54,945 bases of DNA from JACNIZ01 sp964344765 (GTDB lineage: Bacteria > Planctomycetota > UBA1135), in the NCBI GenBank assembly GCA_964344765.1, contig CAYFOM010000031.1, positions 1 through 54,945 of the forward strand. The letters are read 5' to 3'. Shown piece after piece: positions 46,603 to 54,945 of the stretch. The position numbers and the translations under genes were made by a program. Each line of letters opens with the position of its first letter. The first letter of the stretch is position 1. The notes beneath the pieces are model-generated. The model was not told where the DNA came from and did no database searches. It saw nothing but the letters and a program-made list of their open reading frames with translations.

Positions 46603-49140
46603 CTAAGGGTGGACGATTAACGTGTCCAAGTTTCCCAATCGGGGGCTTGGACCGTGGTACCAGCACTGCAGATACAGCGTACGACCAACGGAGATGGATG
46701 CGGGCAGGCTGATCATGGTTTTTGACTGATGGCCCTCACCGGTTACTCCGCTCAAAGTCCCGAGCATCGAGTTTGGTGAAATACGCAGGTAACCGGTGCC
46801 AGGAATCTCGATTCGGGTGGCTCGCGTACCGATCATTAAGGTCCAAGGCGTTCCAACTAATCCGCGGATGTCAATCTCCACGTCTCGGCCCGGTACGGCA
46901 GGAGTCAGGTGACCGATGTGATAAGTGCGGTTGCGCAGGACCTGGGCATTTCGGCTTCCAACAAAGATGTCGGTATCGCCGTCGGTGTCGAAATCGGAAG
47001 CGGCGATTACCCGAGTATCGAGATGAACGAACTTGCGCGGGTTACGATCTAAGCCGAAAACGCGATTGCCCTGGTTGATCATGAGGCGATTGGTATGGGA
47101 AGAGTAGTCCGACACCAAAAACAAGTCAGCCAAGCCGTCTAGGTTGAAGTCATCCATGATCATCGACCAAACCGACCACTGGCCATATAAATTGTCGGCT
47201 ATGGTTGGGAAGTGATTGATTTTGCTCTGAATCAACTTCCCGTTTTCATTCCAAAGAACCCCAACATACCAATCCTGAGGTTGGTTCCCCCAGTTGGTGA
47301 AAACCAAGTCATGCCAGCCGTCACCATCTAAATCGCCGGCGAGGAGTTTTCGGCATGCTTGGCCGGGCGCGAAAGTCAGCAGGCTCGGGTTGAGCTGGAA
47401 ATGAAGACTGCCTGTGTTTTGCCAAGCTTCGAACCGACCTTCCGGATAGTTGTAGCTAAGAACGAACTCAGGCAACTGGTCATGATCGATATCCACAGCA
47501 CTTAGCGCCACGGACGTTGAGGCCAACGGAATAGTCGTAGTCGTTGTTCCAAATTGGCCATTCCCCAGGTTCTCCCAAATATTGATTTGGGGTGAGAGGG
47601 GGAACGCATTGTGGATGAAATACACGTCTTGGTCCCCGTCTGCATCAAGGTCAGTGCAGCCGAGGGCTGGGACACGATCAAGCGTTTCTGGGAATAAATC
47701 GGAACGTTCGGTAAATTGGCCGGTCGGACCCTGTAGGAACAGGACTAGGGTTTCGTAGTCTTCGATTGCGATGACATCATCCAAGCCGTCTAGATTCCAA
47801 TCCAAGCGGGTCGCTTCCGTCAACGTTGAGTGAATTGGGCTGATTGCAAAGTCTTCGGGCTGAAACTGGCCAGTTCCGTCGTTTCTCCAAAGCTCGTCGA
47901 GTGCCGAGTGGGAGCGGAGTGCCCATATGTCTAGATCGCCATCTGAATCCCAATCGCCGCAAACAACCGAGCGAGGAGTAGAGTCGTTGGCTTTTAAAAT
48001 TTGGTCCGTGGCATGGAAAAATCCGGTTCCGTCGTTCCAAGATCGAACCGGAGTGTGGTCTCTAATTCCGCGCATGAGATCCACATCGCCATCCAAATCA
48101 AAGTCACCTGCCAATATGGATTCGGTGGAGCGATTGTCGCCGGGGATAGCATCGATAACTTCTTCGAACGTGCCATTGCCAGTGTTGCGGTAAATACGGT
48201 CTTGGTAGCGTCGGGCAAAAATCAGGTCCTCTAGGGAATCGCCATCGACATCGGCGAAAGCTACATCGTAGGTCACACGGTTTCGTGTATCGAGGGCCTG
48301 CGAATCCAGCACAAAGACTTGGTGCGGAAGCTGAGTGAATAAATAGTCTTTGCCGCCATCGAAAGCAAACACGAGATCTAGCAATCCGTCTCCGTTCACA
48401 TCACTCGCTGCTGCACCGGTGGAGTATTTTGAGTCGTCATTCACGATGACTTCAATGAGGCCTCCGGGTTTCAAGAAGAAGACCATTTCTGCACTGCCCC
48501 AAGCGAAAAGGTCTTGGTAGCCATCGCCATCCAGGTCAACTGGTTGCGAAAAGGTCAGGTCATCGGAAACCAAGTGTGGCGTGAGATTCCCACGGAAATA
48601 AAAGCTTCGAGCTCCTAGATTTTCGGTCCATTGAACTTGATTGTTGTCGAGGTGAATGAAATCTAGGTCGCCGTCAAGATCGAGATCGATCGCGACCCCA
48701 CCGCGATCAAAGTGATCCCATTCCATAGGCATTTCAACTTCTTCAAAAGAGAAGTCGCCACGATTGAAGGACAAAATGGATGGTCTACCTGATCCGCTGG
48801 ACGGGTTGAATAAATCGAGCAAGCCGTCACCATCCACATCTGCGAATTTGGCCCACCTTAGGTATTGATCCTTATATTCCGAGTACCGGTAATCCCACCG
48901 CTCCATGAGGTTCACCGTGGAGCTGACGCGGGCGCCCTCCATCAGGTAGATGGTCCCGTCGTATCCCAGGAATTCAAGGCTGCCGTTGCCGTCCAAGTCT
49001 TCATAAAACCCTACTTCGGTGTATGGGGTGAATGGCGAGTGCGGTGAGCCAAAATCAGGAAGCTGCGTGTGCTGCGCCGAGGCTAGGGTGAGTAGGGGGA
49101 GAATAAACACTTGAGATTGATAGCAAATTCTGGGCCGCAT
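46603..49140 (-). CDS. Large secreted VCBS/FG-GAP repeat protein
   Basis: Signal peptide (VFILPLLTLASAQ), then roughly a dozen VCBS/FG-GAP repeats with Ca-binding loops (DVDGDGLLDLF, DLDLDGDLDFI, DVNGDGLLDLVFA, DFDLDGDVDLM, DWDSDGDLDIW, DLDADGDQDVY, DLDGDGWHDLVF, DFDTDGDTDIFVG). They should fold into one or two seven-bladed propellers. The last 110 residues form a beta domain (WTLMIGTRATRIEIPGTG) that may act as a sorting or surface domain. No enzyme motif was seen. An adhesive or cell-surface role is likely. It is on the opposite strand to the FG-GAP cluster that follows. Confidence 0.82.
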   Translation of the reverse strand: MRPRICYQSQVFILPLLTLASAQHTQLPDFGSPHSPFTPYTEVGFYEDLDGNGSLEFLGYDGTIYLMEGARVSSTVNLMERWDYRYSEYKDQYLRWAKFADVDGDGLLDLFNPSSGSGRPSILSFNRGDFSFEEVEMPMEWDHFDRGGVAIDLDLDGDLDFIHLDNNQVQWTENLGARSFYFRGNLTPHLVSDDLTFSQPVDLDGDGYQDLFAWGSAEMVFFLKPGGLIEVIVNDDSKYSTGAAASDVNGDGLLDLVFAFDGGKDYLFTQLPHQVFVLDSQALDTRNRVTYDVAFADVDGDSLEDLIFARRYQDRIYRNTGNGTFEEVIDAIPGDNRSTESILAGDFDLDGDVDLMRGIRDHTPVRSWNDGTGFFHATDQILKANDSTPRSVVCGDWDSDGDLDIWALRSHSALDELWRNDGTGQFQPEDFAISPIHSTLTEATRLDWNLDGLDDVIAIEDYETLVLFLQGPTGQFTERSDLFPETLDRVPALGCTDLDADGDQDVYFIHNAFPLSPQINIWENLGNGQFGTTTTTIPLASTSVALSAVDIDHDQLPEFVLSYNYPEGRFEAWQNTGSLHFQLNPSLLTFAPGQACRKLLAGDLDGDGWHDLVFTNWGNQPQDWYVGVLWNENGKLIQSKINHFPTIADNLYGQWSVWSMIMDDFNLDGLADLFLVSDYSSHTNRLMINQGNRVFGLDRNPRKFVHLDTRVIAASDFDTDGDTDIFVGSRNAQVLRNRTYHIGHLTPAVPGRDVEIDIRGLVGTPWTLMIGTRATRIEIPGTGYLRISPNSMLGTLSGVTGEGHQSKTMISLPASISVGRTLYLQCWYHGPSPRLGNLDTLIVHP

Positions 49141-49246
49141 TTGGTGTTAGCCGATCCGCAGCTTTCATTGAGCTGGAACTACCCTTAGTGCGGATCCGCA
49201 CAATTCAATCCAGGACATTGCCCGAATATTGAAGTATGCTCCTGCC

Positions 49247-50050
49247 ATGCTGCTTCCTTGTTCCTCCAAGTCGCCCCTCATTGGACTGCTTGCTGCGGTC
49301 GGTTTTGCTTTCACCGGATCCTGTCACGCCCCAAACGCAACCACCGACGACTGGATTCAGTTGTTCGACGGCAAGTCGCTGAAGGATTGGACGCCGAAGA
49401 TTCGCGGTCATGAATGTGGTGATGATCCCGATCAAACCTTCCGCGTGGAGGACGGGTTGTTGAAGGTGCGCTACGACCATTACGAAGGCGACTTCAATGG
49501 TCGTTTTGGTCACCTGTTCTACGACGAGGAGTTTTCGCATTACTTGTTGAAGGTCGAATACCGCTTCGTCGGCGAGCAGCATCCGGGCGGACCGGGGTGG
49601 GCGTGGCGCAATAGTGGATTGATGTTGCACGGCCAAAGTCCACAATCGATGAGTGTGATGCAAGAGTTCCCGTGCTCGATCGAAATGCAGTTGCTTGGTG
49701 GTGGCGAAAGCGGTGAGCGCAGCAATGCCAACTTGTGCACTCCAGGCACCAACGTGGTGATGAACGATGAGCTTGTGCGCCGTCACTGCACGAACTCCAC
49801 CTCGGCAACCTGCCGCGGAGACGAGTGGTTCACCGTCACCGTCGAAGTGCGCGGCGGCGAAGTCATCCGCCACTTCCTCGGCGCGGACATGGTGCTGGAA
49901 TACAACCAACCGCAACTCGACGACCGCGATGCCGACGCCCAGCGCATCATCGAAAACGGCGAACTGCTTCTGACTGGCGGCACCATCTCGCTGCAATCCG
50001 AATCGCATCCGATGGACTACCGCTCCATTGCGATCAAGATTTTGGACTAA
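49247..50050 (+). CDS. DUF1080 (3-keto-disaccharide hydrolase-like) lipoprotein
   Basis: A lipoprotein signal (LIGLLAAVGFAFTGSC) predicts membrane anchoring. The 235-residue remainder is a concanavalin-like jelly roll of the DUF1080 type, with WIQLFDGKSLKDWTPK at the start, FSHYLLKVEYRF, WRNSGLMLHGQ, CSIEMQLLGGGE and GGTISLQSESHPMDYRSIAIK at the end. Members of this family cleave glycosides oxidised at C3 (known for some), and exported Gfo/Idh partners make that oxidation. Such an oxidoreductase lies in this window at 32166-33545, though not adjacent. The frame opens at TTG 49229. ATG 49247 is preferred. The FG-GAP cluster follows after 74 bp. Confidence 0.88.
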   Translation: MLLPCSSKSPLIGLLAAVGFAFTGSCHAPNATTDDWIQLFDGKSLKDWTPKIRGHECGDDPDQTFRVEDGLLKVRYDHYEGDFNGRFGHLFYDEEFSHYLLKVEYRFVGEQHPGGPGWAWRNSGLMLHGQSPQSMSVMQEFPCSIEMQLLGGGESGERSNANLCTPGTNVVMNDELVRRHCTNSTSATCRGDEWFTVTVEVRGGEVIRHFLGADMVLEYNQPQLDDRDADAQRIIENGELLLTGGTISLQSESHPMDYRSIAIKILD

Positions 50051-50124
50051 CTAGGCAAGCCAAGGGCCAGCGGCTCTCCCCAACTTCGATCGTCCAAATC
50101 CGAAATCGAAAGTAGGATGGAGGG

Positions 50125-51834
50125 ATGAATTATTCCTCCCCTGGAGTCCTTCTAGGAGTTGGCTTATCCCTGGTCGTTTCCCATCCCGCAATTGCCCAGC
50201 AAGGAGACGCCGAAGTCCTGAATTCGATCGCAGGGGAGGCGCCATTTGATTGGTTTGGCATGTCGGTGGCGGGTATAGACGACATCGACGGTGACGGCGC
50301 ACCAGATTTTTTGGTTGGAGCTCCCTTTGCCGACTCCAACGGCATCTCCGCCGCTGGCGCTGCCTACCTCTACTCAGGCGCAACTGGCGTTTTATTACTT
50401 CAATGGGCCGGCACGGAAGAATCCGGATGGTTGGGCCATGCGGTCAATGGATTAGGAGATGTCAATGGCGATGGCGTTGCGGATGTCATCATCGGTGCCC
50501 CTGGTGAAAGCCATGGGATCTTTCATCGCAACGGGTCGGCGCGTGTTTACTCGGGCGCCGATGGATTGCTAATCCAGCAATTTCAAGGGGCAAGCAACTA
50601 TCAGGAATTCGGCCGGTCTCTCGCCTGCTTAAGCGACGTCGATGGTGATGGCGTAAATGAAATTCTGATTGGTTCCCCCCGTTCGGACGCCAACGGTTTA
50701 GCCGACAACGGTGCCGTTTTTTTGTACTCAGGACAAAGCGGTAATCAAATTCTTCAAATTTGCGGCGATGAACCACTCGCCCAGTTTGGTCATAGTTTGT
50801 CTACGTTGGGAGATATCGACCGAGATGGCATCGACGACTTTTTAGTAGGCGTCCCAAAAGCCAGTCCCAATGGACAACCTTCGGCAGGTTCCGTGTTTGT
50901 TTGTTCCGGCGCGACCGGAGCATTCATCCACCGGTATGACGGTCGTACCGAGCATGATGAATTCGGTTTTTCCCTTTCCGCGGCAGGCGATCTCAACACA
51001 GATGGCTTCGAAGATTTTGTAATCGGTGCGCGCTCTGCGGAAAACACCTCGGGCGACAACGCCGCTGGTGTTGCATTTGTCTATTCAGGAAAAACCGGCA
51101 AGCTTATGCGCACACACGAGGGGGAGTTTATTTCGGATAACCTGGGAGAGGCTGTGTCCCAGGTGGGTGACGTCAACGGCGATGGTATTCCAGACTATGC
51201 AGTTGGAATCCCGGGTCTCTGGAACATATCTTTCCCCTGGGAGGGAGGCACAGAGGTTTATTCGGGGGCGACGGGCCAGCTGTTGATGGAGTACTCCGAG
51301 AACTATCAGAAGATACGCCTAGGTGCTGTGGTCAGTGGGCTGGGCGATATCAATTTTGACGGCCGCGCCGACCTCCTTGTGGCGGCACCGGGAAGTAATT
51401 TCAATATCTCTGGATACCCAGGGGAAGTCTTCGTTCTCGGCTTATCCAGCTCATTGGATCTGACAACGGGTAAGGCATCGGCATCAAGCGGGGGTGCGGT
51501 GGGTTTTGAAATCGACCTTCCTGTGGAGGCTGGATACATGGATTACCAGCTGCTTGCATCCTTCACTGGAACCGGTTCATGGCTTCATCAGTCGGTGGAG
51601 ATCCCACTAGTCGCCGACGCCCTTACTTACTTGACCATGCGATCCTCAAGCCCCGGACATTCCCAAATTTCGGGAGTATTGGATGGATTTGGCAATGCCT
51701 CTTCAACTGCATTCTTACCGCCGGGTGCGCTCAATCCATTCGTCGGATCCACGTTATGGCTCGCGGCTTTGGCCAGCGAAAATGGCATTGCCAAGTTCAG
51801 CTCCATCCCGTCTAAACTTCAAATCCAACCTTAA
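50125..51834 (+). CDS. Secreted FG-GAP (integrin-alpha-like) repeat protein, first of three paralogues
   Basis: Signal peptide (GVLLGVGLSLVVSHPAIAQ) followed by about seven FG-GAP repeats, each of the form 'GxxV.xxGD.NGDG..D..iGAP...NG...aG..YlYSG.tG' (for example GLGDVNGDGVADVIIGAPGES, AGDLNTDGFEDFVIGARSAE). Together they should form one propeller with Ca2+ loops. The last 130 residues (SLDLTTGKASASSGGAVGF to end) form a separate beta domain, possibly for export or attachment. The next gene is the same kind of protein with a 9-bp gap. The likely role is surface adhesion or calcium-dependent assembly. Confidence 0.85.
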   Translation: MNYSSPGVLLGVGLSLVVSHPAIAQQGDAEVLNSIAGEAPFDWFGMSVAGIDDIDGDGAPDFLVGAPFADSNGISAAGAAYLYSGATGVLLLQWAGTEESGWLGHAVNGLGDVNGDGVADVIIGAPGESHGIFHRNGSARVYSGADGLLIQQFQGASNYQEFGRSLACLSDVDGDGVNEILIGSPRSDANGLADNGAVFLYSGQSGNQILQICGDEPLAQFGHSLSTLGDIDRDGIDDFLVGVPKASPNGQPSAGSVFVCSGATGAFIHRYDGRTEHDEFGFSLSAAGDLNTDGFEDFVIGARSAENTSGDNAAGVAFVYSGKTGKLMRTHEGEFISDNLGEAVSQVGDVNGDGIPDYAVGIPGLWNISFPWEGGTEVYSGATGQLLMEYSENYQKIRLGAVVSGLGDINFDGRADLLVAAPGSNFNISGYPGEVFVLGLSSSLDLTTGKASASSGGAVGFEIDLPVEAGYMDYQLLASFTGTGSWLHQSVEIPLVADALTYLTMRSSSPGHSQISGVLDGFGNASSTAFLPPGALNPFVGSTLWLAALASENGIAKFSSIPSKLQIQP

Positions 51835-51843
51835 GCCCGAGCG

Positions 51844-53520
51844 ATGAAAATAGGAACTATTTGGCTGCAGTTGGTAAGTAGCTTGAGCTTGCTCGGGCCT
51901 GCTCTTGCAGCACAGGTCGGCGGCGCAAACGATCATGTGCTGCACTGGTCCGAGTCGGAAATTTACCCGAGCTATGGCAGAGCTACATGCTTTGTTGAAG
52001 ATTTAGATAACGATGGTGTTTGCGACATCTTGATCGGTGCTCCCAGTCAAGCTGCCAATGGCCTCTATGAATCAGGGGCGGTTTATTTGCACTCGGGTGC
52101 CAACGGCAATCTTCTTTGGCGCTTCGATGGACCGGAAGCCCGAATAGGAATGGGCAGTGTGCTTTGCAATCCTGGCGATACCGATGGAGATGGAATTGGC
52201 GATATTCTGATTTCGGCTCCAGGATTTCGAGCACAACAAAATGGAGTGTTCCTTTATTCGGGAGCCGACTTCCAACTCCTCCATCACTTCTTCTTAGGGG
52301 CGGATGGGGGATTTGGTCAATCACTCGCCGCAGTCGGAGACGTCAACCAAGACGGTCTTAACGATTTTATGGTAGGGGGGCCTGATAGTGCCGCAAATGG
52401 AGGCGGCAAGGCATATGTATTTGCTGGCGGCTCCGGCGACTTGTTATTTACATTTCAAACCAACGAACGAGTCTTGCAATATGGGGCAGCCGTTTCGGTG
52501 GCAGGAGATTTGGACCAAGATGGGTACATAGACTTTCTTGTAGGCGCTCCAATTACATGGGCGAACGGCCGGACTCGCTGCGGTTCAGCCTTCGTATATT
52601 CGAGGTTTGATAGTGATCCAATTATGCGCGTGGATGGAAATTTCGATTGGGGCGAATTTGGAGCATCTGTGGCTTCGTTGGGGGACATCAATCAAGACGG
52701 CTATTCCGATTTTGCGGTCGGGGCACCAAAGGAGGACTCCTTCGCAAACCGCTCCGGCACTGTTTATGTTTATTCTGGATTGGATGCCTCACTCCTCTAT
52801 TCATTCAAGGGTAAGCAACAGGGTAATGAGTTTGGCGACACCGTTAGTTACGCCGGCGATGTTGACGGCGATGGAATGAACGACATCCTGTGTTCTTCCT
52901 CGCGCCTTGGCTGGACCTACCGTGGTGGGGAACGAATCGATGGAATCTATGTTTACTCCGGTGCGACGGGCGAACCGATCTATGGCTACTCCAATCGATA
53001 TTCAAGAAGTTACACCGCATCCACTATCAGCGGCGGCAAAGACCTAAATGGCGATGGCCGTGCAGAGTTTTTGTGCGGAGGAATGCATGAAACAAACATT
53101 AGCTCTGACGTATTTCTCCTTTCGCATTACCCCGGCCTTTCGGCTTCTACACAATCGCTTTCTTCATCATCAGGTGGGAAGGTTGATTTCCATCTGAACT
53201 TCCCACCTCATACCGCCGGTGATCGCTACATCTTGCTCGGGTCCATGACCGGAGATCGATTGGAGTTCATACGCGGTGTGCCGGTTCCGCTGCGATTCGA
53301 CGAATTTACCCATGCTCTTTATTCCGGTAATCCACACGGTTTCTACCGTACCAAGGGTCGGCTAGACGCGAACGGCTCTGGGATGACTTGGTTTCAAGTC
53401 GCTCCCGGTCAGTTGCACCAACTCGTTGGTTCATCCCTTTGGTTTGCTGCGCTCGCAGTGGGCGGCGACCGAGGTGATTCGTATTCTTCTACATCCGTAA
53501 TGCTAGAAATCACTCCCTGA
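51844..53520 (+). CDS. Secreted FG-GAP repeat protein, second of three paralogues
   Basis: Same plan as its neighbour: signal peptide (LQLVSSLSLLGPALAAQ), about seven FG-GAP repeats (VEDLDNDGVCDILIGAPSQ, LGDINQDGYSDFAVGAPKE, AGDVDGDGMNDILCSSSR), and a C-terminal beta domain starting around STQSLSSSSGGKVDF that resembles the neighbour's. One blade near residue 355 (SSSRLGWTYRGGERIDG) departs from the GAP motif. The start follows the previous stop by 9 bp, and the next paralogue starts 5 bp after this stop, so the three form one transcription unit. Confidence 0.85.
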   Translation: MKIGTIWLQLVSSLSLLGPALAAQVGGANDHVLHWSESEIYPSYGRATCFVEDLDNDGVCDILIGAPSQAANGLYESGAVYLHSGANGNLLWRFDGPEARIGMGSVLCNPGDTDGDGIGDILISAPGFRAQQNGVFLYSGADFQLLHHFFLGADGGFGQSLAAVGDVNQDGLNDFMVGGPDSAANGGGKAYVFAGGSGDLLFTFQTNERVLQYGAAVSVAGDLDQDGYIDFLVGAPITWANGRTRCGSAFVYSRFDSDPIMRVDGNFDWGEFGASVASLGDINQDGYSDFAVGAPKEDSFANRSGTVYVYSGLDASLLYSFKGKQQGNEFGDTVSYAGDVDGDGMNDILCSSSRLGWTYRGGERIDGIYVYSGATGEPIYGYSNRYSRSYTASTISGGKDLNGDGRAEFLCGGMHETNISSDVFLLSHYPGLSASTQSLSSSSGGKVDFHLNFPPHTAGDRYILLGSMTGDRLEFIRGVPVPLRFDEFTHALYSGNPHGFYRTKGRLDANGSGMTWFQVAPGQLHQLVGSSLWFAALAVGGDRGDSYSSTSVMLEITP

Positions 53521-53525
53521 ATGAA

Positions 53526-54945
53526 ATGTCGGTTAAAGCACACACCTGCGGTCTGGTAGCGATTGTCTTGGCTGCTTTAAGCGCTCCAGTCTTGGCCCAG
53601 CAGTCTGATTTTGATCTTTACCACCATCAGAGTGGTGAGAATTTACATGACGGGTTTGGCCATTCCGTGTCCGGCGTTGATGATATCGACGGCGATGGCC
53701 ATCCTGATTATCGAGTAGGCGCCCCTTATTCCGATCCCAATGGAATCTATGCGGCCGGATCTGCCTATTTATACTCTGGGTTGACTGGTGCCCTGATCAG
53801 CCAGTGGGATGGAGTAAATGATTCGGAATGGTTTGGCTACCGCGTTGCCGGAGTTGGAGATATCAGCGGCGATGGCACGCCCGACTTCCTGATCGGTGCT
53901 TTGGGTGCTAGTCCCAACGGCGTCCATCAAGCTGGATCGGTTTATCTTTACTCGGGTGCTACAGGTTTAGAAATCACACGGCTTCACGGCACTGCTCCGA
54001 TGCAGGCTTTTGGCCATTCATTGGCCGGCATTGGTGATGTTAACCATGACGGCATTGATGACTTTGCAATCGGTTCACCCAGGGCGGACATCAATGGCTT
54101 AACTCAAGCAGGGTTAGTAGAAGTTTATTCGGGTTCTACGCTTGTCCCCTTGTACCAACTTCAAGGAGAGCAATCTCTTGATTCGTTCGGCGCATGTGCA
54201 GCGAGCGCCGGCGATGTCAACCGCGATGGCATTGAGGATGTCATCGTTGGTGCACCTTTCGCAGATCCAAATGGATTCATCGGAGCCGGGAGTGCCTACC
54301 TCTTTTCCGGAGTGGATGGTGGACTCTTACAAGTGCTCCATGGACAAACCGACGGGGTGGAATTCGGCTGCTCGGTATCAACAGTTCGCGACATCAATCT
54401 GGATGGCCACGATGACTTCATCATTGGCGCGCGCCGAGCCCAACGGCTTTCCTGGATCGAAGGGGCCGGAGCGGCCTATGTATATTCCGGAGCTAACTAC
54501 GAACCCCTGCTTAATTACACCGGCGAGGCCGGGGACGAATTTCTTGGCACTTCAGTGGCGTCCGCCGGCGATGTTAATGGTGACGACTTCCCAGATTTCA
54601 TTATTGGCGTCCCCAATCTATGGAACGTATCCATCAACCTTTTGGGTGGCGCCCTGATTTGTTCCGGGGCCACGGGCGCGGTGCTTTACACGGCAAGAAG
54701 TGACTTTGGGATAGAGGGCCTTGGCACTACAGTCGCAGGGCTTGGTGACGTCAATGGAGATGGTAGAGATGACGTTATTGTTGGTGGGCCCCTACCCAAT
54801 TACCTGGGCACAAGTTCGGGGGACACTTTGATCTATTCCATTCGCCCATCGCTAAGTGTTTCGGGAAATGAAATTAGTGCCGCGAACGGAGGTGACTTTA
54901 CCCAGTTAACCGCAATCCCCTCAAAGTCACACCTGGCAGGTTTCT
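53526..54945 (+). CDS. Secreted FG-GAP repeat protein, third paralogue (3' truncated by window end)
   Basis: ATG 53526 opens a frame that stays open to the window end (473 codons seen). It has a signal peptide (CGLVAIVLAALSAPVLAQ) and six to seven FG-GAP repeats with the motif of the two preceding genes (VDDIDGDGHPDYRVGAPYSD, IGDVNHDGIDDFAIGSPRAD, LGDVNGDGRDDVIVGGP). The segment LFSGVDGGLLQVLHG is typical of the repeat ends. The visible end (SLSVSGNEISAANGGDF) enters the same C-terminal domain. The first ATG at 53521 is in another frame and stops after 12 codons. Confidence 0.85.
   Translation, partial: MSVKAHTCGLVAIVLAALSAPVLAQQSDFDLYHHQSGENLHDGFGHSVSGVDDIDGDGHPDYRVGAPYSDPNGIYAAGSAYLYSGLTGALISQWDGVNDSEWFGYRVAGVGDISGDGTPDFLIGALGASPNGVHQAGSVYLYSGATGLEITRLHGTAPMQAFGHSLAGIGDVNHDGIDDFAIGSPRADINGLTQAGLVEVYSGSTLVPLYQLQGEQSLDSFGACAASAGDVNRDGIEDVIVGAPFADPNGFIGAGSAYLFSGVDGGLLQVLHGQTDGVEFGCSVSTVRDINLDGHDDFIIGARRAQRLSWIEGAGAAYVYSGANYEPLLNYTGEAGDEFLGTSVASAGDVNGDDFPDFIIGVPNLWNVSINLLGGALICSGATGAVLYTARSDFGIEGLGTTVAGLGDVNGDGRDDVIVGGPLPNYLGTSSGDTLIYSIRPSLSVSGNEISAANGGDFTQLTAIPSKSHLAGF

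Noticed and set aside
49205..50008. Minus-strand 267-codon ORF over the DUF1080 gene
   Set aside because: Antisense shadow. The plus-strand lipoprotein has the DUF1080 motifs and a lipobox.

Overview
The window reads as a chromosome segment of a member of the Planctomycetota (PVC superphylum). The argument rests on protein content. There are two very large secreted 'membrane-bound dehydrogenase' proteins that end in a PVC-type CxxCH cytochrome c domain. There are many Tat-leader TIM-barrel isomerases and Gfo/Idh/MocA oxidoreductases, a DUF1080 lipoprotein, FG-GAP/VCBS proteins, and an ECF sigma factor fused to a membrane segment and a huge Cna-B/carboxypeptidase-regulatory-like ectodomain. 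DNA is moderately GC-rich apart from a visibly more AT-rich restriction-modification pair near 29.4-31.2 kb. Genes are tightly packed, often with overlapping stops, and Shine-Dalgarno sequences are mostly weak. I found no rRNA, tRNA, CRISPR array or insertion sequence, and no gene-free stretch above 300 bp.

Layout. 0-5.9 kb: a membrane-anchored multi-Ig-like protein, a TfoX-like protein, an SLC13 permease with two RCK_C domains, and a Tat-exported gluzincin-like protein whose HExxH glutamate is replaced. 5.9-12.1 kb: an exported protein of unknown function, a GST-like protein, a TIM-barrel protein split from its Tat leader by an apparent frameshift, a TPR/DUF1579-like exported protein, a Trp/Gly-rich repeat lipoprotein, and a DUF2007-like zinc-ribbon protein broken by an in-frame TGA. 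12.2-18.6 kb: nagB, a Gfo/Idh oxidoreductase, a 50-residue membrane peptide, the sigma-factor/ectodomain fusion, and two small exported or membrane proteins divergent from it. 18.6-29.4 kb: a dehydrogenase/HEAT/cytochrome c/ThuA fusion, then a three-gene run of one AAA+ ATPase with N-terminal TPRs and two TPR/six-TM paralogues, then a purple-acid-phosphatase-like enzyme. 29.4-31.2 kb: a C5-cytosine methyltransferase convergent with a GIY-YIG nuclease, probably a restriction-modification pair. 31.2-46.6 kb: carbohydrate catabolism. It includes Tat TIM-barrel and Gfo/Idh proteins, a small monooxygenase, XylR-type regulator, xylulokinase, xylose isomerase, an MFS sugar transporter, a 1602-residue VCBS/dehydrogenase/cytochrome c protein, and a divergent Gfo/Idh plus TIM-barrel pair. 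46.6-54.9 kb: a large VCBS protein, a DUF1080 lipoprotein, and three tandem paralogous FG-GAP proteins, the last running off the window end.

How the genes work together (inference). The clearest pathway is xylose use: MFS uptake, XylA, XylB and an AraC/XylR regulator read convergently into xylB. The Gfo/Idh, TIM-barrel and DUF1080 proteins fit oxidation, isomerisation and hydrolysis of oxidised sugars from polysaccharides, with the secreted cytochrome c dehydrogenases as possible periplasmic sugar oxidases. The sigma fusion looks like a one-polypeptide envelope-to-transcription signalling device. The AAA+/TPR-TM run looks like a membrane-associated remodelling module of unknown substrate. Two genes close together (about 8.7 and 12.0 kb) are each interrupted by a single lesion, so either local gene decay or sequence errors must be considered.
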